A stretch of DNA of 10,748 bases from JBDTNQ01 sp039933635 (lineage in GTDB: Bacteria; Acidobacteriota; Vicinamibacteria; Vicinamibacterales; SCN-69-37): NCBI GenBank assembly GCA_039933635.1, contig JBDTNQ010000127.1, positions 1-10,748 of the forward strand, given 5' to 3'. The notes below the pieces were generated by a model. It was not told the DNA's origin and did not search any database. It worked only from the letters and a program-made list of their open reading frames with translations. The stretch's first letter is position 1. Each line of letters starts with the position of its first letter. A program made the translations under genes and the position numbers. Positions 5,520 to 10,748 of the stretch are shown piece by piece.

Positions 5520-6854
5520 CTACAGGGTCACGAACGTCTGGTAGAGCAACCAGACGTTCAGGGCGGCGATGATGATGGCCACGGTCCACGCCAGCAGCCG
5601 CATCCAGATCGGACTGACGAATTCGCCCATCTTCGCGCGGTTGCTTGTGAATGCCACAAGCGGAAACACCGCGAACGGCAACTGCAGACTGAGCACCACC
5701 TGACTCAGAATCAGCAACTGGCCGGTCCCGCGCTCGCCGTAGAGGTACACCACGATGATGGCGGGAATGATGGCGATGAGCCGCGTGATGAGCCGCCGCA
5801 ACCAGGGCCGCAGGCGCAGGTTGATGAACCCTTCCATCACGATTTGACCGGCCAGCGTGCCGGTGAGCGTCGCATTCTGGCCCGAGCAGAGGAGCGCGAT
5901 CGCGAAGAGCGCGCTTGCCATGCTGCTGCCGAGCAGCGGCGAGAGCAGCTGGTACGCGTCTGAAATGTCCGCGACATTTTCGTGACCCGTGCCATGGAAC
6001 GTCGCCGCGGCAATGACGAGGATGGCCGCATTGATGAAGAGCGCGGACATGAGCGCGACGGTCGAGTCGATCGTCGCGAAGCGGATGGCCTCCCGCTTGC
6101 CGTCACTGGTGTCGCGGTACCGTCTCGTCTGCACGATTGACGAGTGCAGGTACAGGTTATGTGGCATCACGGTGGCGCCGAGGATGCCGATGGCGATGTA
6201 CAGCATCTCCGGATTTCGGAGAATCTCTGTGTGGGGAATGAACCCGAGTGCGACGTCGCCCATGTCGGGGCGCGCGAGGAAGATCTCGATGGCGAATGAC
6301 CCGGCAATCGCGATGATCAGTCCGACGACCAGGGCTTCGACGTACCGGAAGCCGCGATGCTGCAGGAAGAGGACGATGAGCACGTCGAGGGAGGTGAGCA
6401 ACACGCCCCAGATGAGCGGCAGGCCGAACAGCAGGTTGAGGGCAATTGCCGCACCGACGACCTCGGCGAGATCGCAGGCCGCGATCGCAATCTCACAGAG
6501 GATCCACAGCCCGATTGTGACCGGACGCGAGTAACTGTCCCGGCAGGCCTGCGCGAGATCGCGTCCGCTGGCGATGCCCAGGCGCGCTGAGAGCGCCTGC
6601 AGCAGAATCGCCATGAAGTTCGAGATCATGATCACGCTGAGCAGCGTGTAGCCGTAGCGCGCGCCGCCAGCGAGATCCGTCGCCCAGTTGCCGGGATCCA
6701 TGTAGCCGACCGCCACGAGGTAGCCGGGCCCGGCAAACGCCAGCATCTTCCGCCAGAAAGACGCGCCCGCGGGCACATCGATCGATCCGTGCACTTCAGG
6801 CAGGCTGAGTGCGACGCGATCGACTTTCCATCCACCCGGCGCTGGCGCCTTCAT
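5520..6854 (-). CDS. mntH: Nramp-family Mn2+/Fe2+ transporter
   Basis: This 444-residue polytopic membrane protein carries both hallmark metal-site motifs of the Nramp family. DPGN at residues 53-56 is in the first transmembrane helix and MPHN at 230-233 is in the sixth, followed by LYLHSS. About eleven hydrophobic segments can be seen. Family members are proton-coupled importers of Mn2+ and related divalent metals across the inner membrane. The N-terminus is about 35 residues of polar sequence before the first helix. The start codon overlaps the stop of the upstream outer-membrane gene (ATGA, 4 bp), indicating translational coupling, and the usp gene follows 10 bp after the stop. The motifs favour Mn2+/Fe2+, but the exact metal cannot be decided from sequence. 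Confidence 0.95.
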   Translation of the reverse strand: MKAPAPGGWKVDRVALSLPEVHGSIDVPAGASFWRKMLAFAGPGYLVAVGYMDPGNWATDLAGGARYGYTLLSVIMISNFMAILLQALSARLGIASGRDLAQACRDSYSRPVTIGLWILCEIAIAACDLAEVVGAAIALNLLFGLPLIWGVLLTSLDVLIVLFLQHRGFRYVEALVVGLIIAIAGSFAIEIFLARPDMGDVALGFIPHTEILRNPEMLYIAIGILGATVMPHNLYLHSSIVQTRRYRDTSDGKREAIRFATIDSTVALMSALFINAAILVIAAATFHGTGHENVADISDAYQLLSPLLGSSMASALFAIALLCSGQNATLTGTLAGQIVMEGFINLRLRPWLRRLITRLIAIIPAIIVVYLYGERGTGQLLILSQVVLSLQLPFAVFPLVAFTSNRAKMGEFVSPIWMRLLAWTVAIIIAALNVWLLYQTFVTL

Positions 6855-7642
6855 GGCCGCCTCCCGAACGGGTGCTCGAAGCTGAGATACCCGATGACGC
6901 CCCAGTCGACGTCCTCACCCCGCGCGAGGTCGATCGGCAGGGCCACGCCCGGCACGATCTGCAGGCCGTTGCTGAAGTTGTACGCCCACCGCACGCCCGG
7001 ACTCACCGTCGTGGTGGTCGTCCATGCGCCGGGAACGAGACGCTCCCGCGAGCTGAGAATCTCGAGCAGGACGTTGACGCGGCGATACGGCAACAGGATG
7101 GCGCTGCCCGCGGCCCGGATGACGGCGACGCGATCAGATTGATTCGGACGCGTCAGTCCGACGAACGTTCCCGCATTCAGATGCCACGTGACGTGGGTGC
7201 CGTTGCTGATACTGACCGGCATGTTGACGTCGAGTGCCGTCGCGCCCGCCCCGCGGCCTTTGTCGGCATCGCCGGTCGGCAGCGAGAGACTGACGCGCGG
7301 CGCGAACGCGACGCGCTCGTTCTGAACAACCTGATACCGCCAGTTCAGGAGCGCATCGCCGACCCCGGCGCCCGCGCCAGCGTTGACACCAGTCACGGTG
7401 TAGCTCAGCTGGTGCTTCGCATCCCACGGCGCGGGCCACTCCTGCGTGAAGGAGTAGGCCCAATTGCCAGTCCGCTTGTCGCGCTGGAACACGCTGATGT
7501 GCTGCACGACGCCCGCTTCCTGGTTGTAGGCCTCTTCCACCAGGAAGCTGTTGTCCGAGATCAGGGGCCCGTCTGCCGGCGGAGGCGCCGCGGGCGGCGG
7601 TTGTTGGGCAAGGACCAGGACGGTTAAGAAAATAGGAAGCAT
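6851..7642 (-). CDS. Outer-membrane beta-barrel protein (MetA/phenol-degradation-like transporter)
   Basis: The 263-residue protein begins with a short signal peptide (MLPIFLTVLVLA) and a proline-rich linker (QQPPPAAPPPADGP). Long alternating polar/hydrophobic strands follow, of the kind that form an outer-membrane barrel: SVFQRDKRTGNWAYSFTQEW, APRVSLSLPTGDAD, TTTVSPGVRWAYNF and WGVIGYLSFEHPFG. It resembles the family often annotated as MetA-pathway or phenol-degradation outer-membrane proteins, a label that says little about substrate. As the first gene of an operon with mntH, overlapping it by 4 bp, it may provide an outer-membrane path for the metal or its ligand. That is inferred from context. 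The upstream region carries the probable operon promoter and a palindromic operator. No Shine-Dalgarno sequence is visible before the ATG. Confidence 0.78.
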   Translation of the reverse strand: MLPIFLTVLVLAQQPPPAAPPPADGPLISDNSFLVEEAYNQEAGVVQHISVFQRDKRTGNWAYSFTQEWPAPWDAKHQLSYTVTGVNAGAGAGVGDALLNWRYQVVQNERVAFAPRVSLSLPTGDADKGRGAGATALDVNMPVSISNGTHVTWHLNAGTFVGLTRPNQSDRVAVIRAAGSAILLPYRRVNVLLEILSSRERLVPGAWTTTTTVSPGVRWAYNFSNGLQIVPGVALPIDLARGEDVDWGVIGYLSFEHPFGRRP

Positions 7643-7662
7643 TTTGGTTCGTCAGCTTAGCG

Positions 7663-7706
7663 ATTTTGACGAATCAAAATATGAACTAAGCAATCTCAAA
7701 ACGCAA
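7663..7706 (-). promoter_or_regulatory. Probable promoter and palindromic operator of the mntH operon
   Basis: On the minus strand, TTGCGT (7706-7701) and CATATT (7683-7678) are separated by 17 bp, a weak sigma-70-like pair. The perfect palindrome ATTTTGA-TTCG-TCAAAAT (7663-7680) overlaps the -10 and the expected transcription start, a typical repressor site. A diverged half-copy reading ATTTTGGTTCGTCA (7641-7654, plus strand) touches the start codon, and outer GCTTAG/CTAAGC arms (7655-7660, 7686-7691) flank the palindrome. A metal-responsive DtxR/MntR-type regulator is a reasonable guess given the genes, but I do not recognise the box. Confidence 0.5.
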
Positions 7707-7759
7707 GAGAATCCTGTTTAAATCGTGCAGAACCGTCCAATTTGGCAAACGCGGGCAGG

Positions 7760-9412
7760 TCAACGGACGATGAGGGCTTCCTTTAAGACGCGCCCCTGGG
7801 CCGTGGGCAGGGCCACACCCGTGAGCGACGCGAAGGTCGGCGCGATGTCAGCGGGAGTTACCGGATCGACGTAATGACCGGCGCGCACGTTTCGGCCGAA
7901 CAGAACGAGCGGCACGCGCTGGTCGGACTCGTTCTGCGAGCCGTGTCCAGTGCCCGTGGCTCCGAAGTAGTAGCCCGGCTTCGGCACCACGACGTAGTCA
8001 CCGGTGCGGCCCGGGACGTAGCTCAGACGCCACGCGCTCAGGTCGGGATCGCTCGTTGCGGCGGTGTTCGCGAGATCGGCGGTGCGAAAGACCTTGGCCG
8101 TGCCGGGCGCGCTCATCAGCACGGTCACGAACTGTTCTTCCGCGGCAGGATTTGCCTTGAGCGCGGCCATCGCCTGCTTTGTGAGCGACAGCTGCGCGCC
8201 GTCCGCGAGTCCGACCTTCTTGCCGGGACCGAGCGTCCACAGCAGGAGCTGTTCCGCCAGCGCCGAGAGCGAGCTGAACCTGCCGCCTGGTTCCCCATCG
8301 GCGACGAGATCTTCGGGAATTCTCGTGACGCCGTGGTCGGCGCTGAGCGCGAGCACGTAGTTGCCCGTGCCGACCTCCTTGTCCAAGGCGTCGAGCAGCC
8401 GGCCGATATTCTGATCCGCGCGCGCAAGCACGTCCTGCACTTCATGGCTGTGCGGACCGTACTGGTGGCCGGTGACGTCGAGGGAGCCCAGGCTGATGGC
8501 CAGCATGTCCGTTCCGGGCTGGGATCCGAGCCGACGGGAACGCAGCAGGTGAATGGCCAGATCGGTGACGAACGCGTCCGCCCACGGCGACCGCTGCCAC
8601 GTGGTGAGGAATGCCGGATCGTCCGGACCGTTGGGGCTCTGCAGGGAATGCGGAAACGTGCGGCCCCACGGGGTCGGCTTCGCTTCGGCGGGATTGTCGT
8701 CGGTGAATTGGTACCGACTCTCGGGCAGCAGTTTCGTCCACACGTCGCCGTAGGCTTCGGTGATGGGATGCCGCCGCGCGAACGCGGCCGCGTCCGTCCA
8801 CGCCGTCTCGGTATAGGCCGTGGACGATGACCATGCACCGCTGGCCCCTTCCCAGATGACGACCGTGCCCGGGCCGCCGTGACCGACCATGCCGATCGCG
8901 GAGCGCGGTTTTTCGGCGATGGAGACGATGTTTGGCTGTCGCGTGGCTTGCCGGCGGAGTTCGTCGGCAAACGTTGGGACCCTCATGAGCCGCGCGCTGT
9001 GTCTGCCGGTGGCCGTGCCCGTACCGATCACGACGGGCGTGACGGAGGGATCGGATTCGCACGTCACTGTTTGATCCAGGTCGCGGTCGTACCAGCTGTT
9101 GCCCACCAGTCCGTGCGTTGCCGGAAACGCGCCGGTCCCGATCGTCGTGTGGCCGGGGCACGTCACGGTATTGCCGTACGGATAGGCCGCGTTGCGGAAC
9201 ACGGCGCCCTGATCGAGCAGCCGCCGCAATCCGTGCGTCCACTGGCTGCTGTACAGATCGATATAGCTCGACGTGAACTGGTCGATGACCACGAGCACGA
9301 CGAGCTGCGGCGCGGTCTGGATGGCTTCGGGCCGCGCCCGCTGCTGACTGCTCACGGCGGGCGCCAGCAGCGCCAGGCTCGCGACCAACCCGAGTATTAC
9401 GGCGAATTTCAC
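7760..9412 (-). CDS. Exported PafA-like alkaline phosphatase
   Basis: This alkaline-phosphatase-superfamily enzyme is predicted to be periplasmic and to release phosphate from phosphomonoesters. Numbered from the GTG at 9412 it has 550 residues with a signal peptide (KFAVILGLVASLALLAPAVS). All catalytic residues known from Elizabethkingia PafA are present at similar positions: metal ligands D44, D312, H316, D359, H360 and H490, nucleophile T84 (VTCPGH), N105 (GLVGNSW), and the phosphate-binding pair K168/R170 (AEKPR). The K-x-R pair favours monoesterase over diesterase (NPP-type) activity. The frame continues upstream to 9772, but that extension is arginine-rich, runs through an intergenic palindrome and overlaps rmuC on the other strand. 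The GTG directly before the signal peptide is therefore preferred, despite no clear ribosome-binding site. The mntH operon begins 117 bp downstream on the same strand. Confidence 0.88.
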   Translation of the reverse strand: MKFAVILGLVASLALLAPAVSSQQRARPEAIQTAPQLVVLVVIDQFTSSYIDLYSSQWTHGLRRLLDQGAVFRNAAYPYGNTVTCPGHTTIGTGAFPATHGLVGNSWYDRDLDQTVTCESDPSVTPVVIGTGTATGRHSARLMRVPTFADELRRQATRQPNIVSIAEKPRSAIGMVGHGGPGTVVIWEGASGAWSSSTAYTETAWTDAAAFARRHPITEAYGDVWTKLLPESRYQFTDDNPAEAKPTPWGRTFPHSLQSPNGPDDPAFLTTWQRSPWADAFVTDLAIHLLRSRRLGSQPGTDMLAISLGSLDVTGHQYGPHSHEVQDVLARADQNIGRLLDALDKEVGTGNYVLALSADHGVTRIPEDLVADGEPGGRFSSLSALAEQLLLWTLGPGKKVGLADGAQLSLTKQAMAALKANPAAEEQFVTVLMSAPGTAKVFRTADLANTAATSDPDLSAWRLSYVPGRTGDYVVVPKPGYYFGATGTGHGSQNESDQRVPLVLFGRNVRAGHYVDPVTPADIAPTFASLTGVALPTAQGRVLKEALIVR

Positions 9413-9458
9413 GGTGCGCTGACGATAGTCGAGGGCGGAGCGGCAGGGCAACCAGGGT

Positions 9459-9503
9459 GTACCCAGGACGTTCAGAGGGTGCCCCGGACCTTCAGGTCCG
9501 GGG
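9459..9503. repeat. Dispersed GC palindrome, copy 2 (with decayed neighbour)
   Basis: CCCCGGACC-TTCA-GGTCCGGGG (9482-9503) is a perfect 9-bp hairpin with a 4-nt loop. On the minus strand it matches the repeat at 5035-5054 including flanks (GTA before, GGGGC and CC after). Directly beside it, CCCAGGACGTTCAGAGGG looks like a decayed second unit. It sits between the divergent phosphatase and rmuC genes, a place where a terminator would not be expected. Confidence 0.78.
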
Positions 9504-9564
9504 TACAGCCTCCCGCCCGCTAAGGGCTGACCCTGTCTGTCACAGCCCGCCGTACACTGTCTCC

Positions 9565-10748
9565 ATGAACACCTACGTCTTCCTGGCGATCGGCATCGCC
9601 CTCGGCGCCGGCGGGGTGGTGATTCTGTGGCTGCTCGAGCGTCAACGGCTCGTGAGCGACGCGGCGCGTCTCGTCGCCGAACGGGATGGCGCCGTGAAGG
9701 CGCTCGCCGAACAGCGCGAGCTGCTGAGTGCGACGCAGGTGGAGGTGCGCGAGACATTTGCCGCGCTGTCACGGGAGGCGCTCAAGGACAACCGCGCGGA
9801 CTTCATGCACACGGCGGACGGCCTGTTCGCACCCGTGCGCGAGACGCTCAACCGCGTGCAAACGCAGCTCGCGGACGTCGATCGGCGCCGCGAAGGCACG
9901 CATGAGGCGGTGACGACCCAGCTGCGCTCGCTCGCGGGCGCGCAAGAGCAGCTTCGCGTGGCCACTGAAGGGCTGTCGAGCTCGCTGCGTTCGCCGAACG
10001 TCCGCGGCAAATGGGGCGAGATACAACTCCGCCGCATTCTCGAACTTGCCGGGATGCTGGCGCAGTGCGACTTTACGGAAAAGGAGTCCAGCACCACCGC
10101 CGATGGCTCTCGCCAGACACCGGATCTCATCATCCGTCTTCCCGGCGGCTCCACGATCGTGGTCGACTCCAAGGTCCCGATTGATGCGTATCTGTCCGCC
10201 TCGTCGGCGGCGACCGAACCGGAACGTCAGGATCACCTGAAGCGGCACACCCGCCAGGTGCGCGATCACATCCGAGCGCTCGGCGCGAAGGAGTACTGGC
10301 GCCAGTTCAGCGCTGCGCCGGAATTCGTCGTGATGTTCCTGCCGCTCGAGCCCCTGTTACCCGCGGCGTTCGAACAGGACGCGACGCTCCTCGAGCAGGC
10401 GGCGAGCTTGCGCGTCATCCCAGCGACGCCGATGACCCTCCTCGCGCTGCTCAAGGCGGTGGCCTACGGCTGGCAACAGCAGGCGGTGGCGCAGAACGCC
10501 GAAGAAATTCAGCTGCTGGGACGCGAGCTGTACGAGCGATTGACGACGATGGTGGATCACCTGGAGACGGTGGGCATCAACATCAAGCGCGCCGCGGATG
10601 GGTACGACAGCTTCATCGGCTCGCTCGAACGCAAGGTGCTGCCGAGCGCCAGACGCTTCAAGGATCTCGGTGTGAGCACGGCGAAGGCGCTCGAGACGCC
10701 CGATCTGCTCAACCTCTCGGTGCGTCGCCCGCGGCGGGAAGCAGCGGA
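9565..10748 (+). CDS. rmuC: RmuC family protein (3' end outside window)
   Basis: The frame is open from the ATG at 9565 to the last base, giving 394 codons; the C-terminus is cut off but probably nearly complete for the family. An N-terminal membrane anchor (YVFLAIGIALGAGGVVILWL) is followed by a long predicted coiled coil (about 25-140). Then comes the RmuC domain with RGKWGEIQLRRILELAGM (148-164) and a nuclease-like core in which PD at 186-187 and DSK at 201-203 fit a PD-(D/E)XK pattern. RmuC was named for limiting recombination at inverted repeats in E. coli; its biochemical activity is poorly defined. It is divergent from the phosphatase with 152 bp between start codons. No strong ribosome-binding site is seen. 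Confidence 0.92.
   Translation, partial: MNTYVFLAIGIALGAGGVVILWLLERQRLVSDAARLVAERDGAVKALAEQRELLSATQVEVRETFAALSREALKDNRADFMHTADGLFAPVRETLNRVQTQLADVDRRREGTHEAVTTQLRSLAGAQEQLRVATEGLSSSLRSPNVRGKWGEIQLRRILELAGMLAQCDFTEKESSTTADGSRQTPDLIIRLPGGSTIVVDSKVPIDAYLSASSAATEPERQDHLKRHTRQVRDHIRALGAKEYWRQFSAAPEFVVMFLPLEPLLPAAFEQDATLLEQAASLRVIPATPMTLLALLKAVAYGWQQQAVAQNAEEIQLLGRELYERLTTMVDHLETVGINIKRAADGYDSFIGSLERKVLPSARRFKDLGVSTAKALETPDLLNLSVRRPRREAA

Noticed and set aside
7874..8830. Plus-strand open frame opposite the phosphatase
   Set aside because: It lies antisense to a gene with a full set of catalytic residues and has no recognisable motifs.
9413..9772. N-terminal extension of the phosphatase to 9772
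   Set aside because: It is low-complexity and arginine-rich, crosses the palindromic repeat and overlaps rmuC; the signal peptide begins at the GTG at 9412.

Overview
The window is a GC-rich stretch of bacterial chromosome, tightly packed with genes on both strands. The gene types and style suggest an Acidobacteriota-like organism (perhaps Vicinamibacteria): a bacterial deoxyhypusine-synthase-like protein, a PafA-type phosphatase, and a GxxExxY gene set among ATGGAGG repeats. This placement is an impression from pattern recognition. No rRNA or marker gene is present to confirm it.

Left part (1-2477, + strand): the 3' part of a deoxyhypusine-synthase-family gene, a small DUF5615 (PIN-like) gene, and a complete, somewhat divergent N-acetylglucosamine-6-phosphate deacetylase (nagA).

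Repeat island (about 2489-3925): this is the most unusual part. A 125-residue GxxExxY protein (PD-(D/E)XK-like fold) is bracketed by direct copies of a TTCACC/ATGGAGGC/ATGGAGG repeat. On its right these are organised as 58-60 bp tandem units, and an inverted copy lies 6 bp from the queC stop codon. Between the gene and that inverted copy are two 143-bp palindromic elements. Each can fold as a cloverleaf: an outer 10-bp stem, two short 8-bp GC hairpins and a central 33-bp arm with a 15-nt loop. The two copies lie in the same orientation, yet their apical loops are inverted relative to each other. At least one stem pair has changed by compensation (G:C to A:T). About 780 bp of the island (3153-3931) has no credible gene.

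Middle part (3932-5026): divergent queC and queD, two enzymes of 7-deazaguanine (preQ0/queuosine) synthesis, separated by 27 bp.

Right part: a minus-strand operon encoding an outer-membrane beta-barrel protein, an Nramp/MntH metal transporter and a universal stress protein. The first two genes overlap by 4 nt and the last two are 10 nt apart. Ahead of it is a promoter overlapped by an 18-bp palindrome, a candidate metal-responsive operator. Further right are an exported PafA-like alkaline phosphatase (minus strand) and, divergent from it, an rmuC gene that runs off the window. A short GC palindrome occurs in two other intergenic gaps, one convergent and one divergent, so it is a dispersed repeat rather than simply a terminator.
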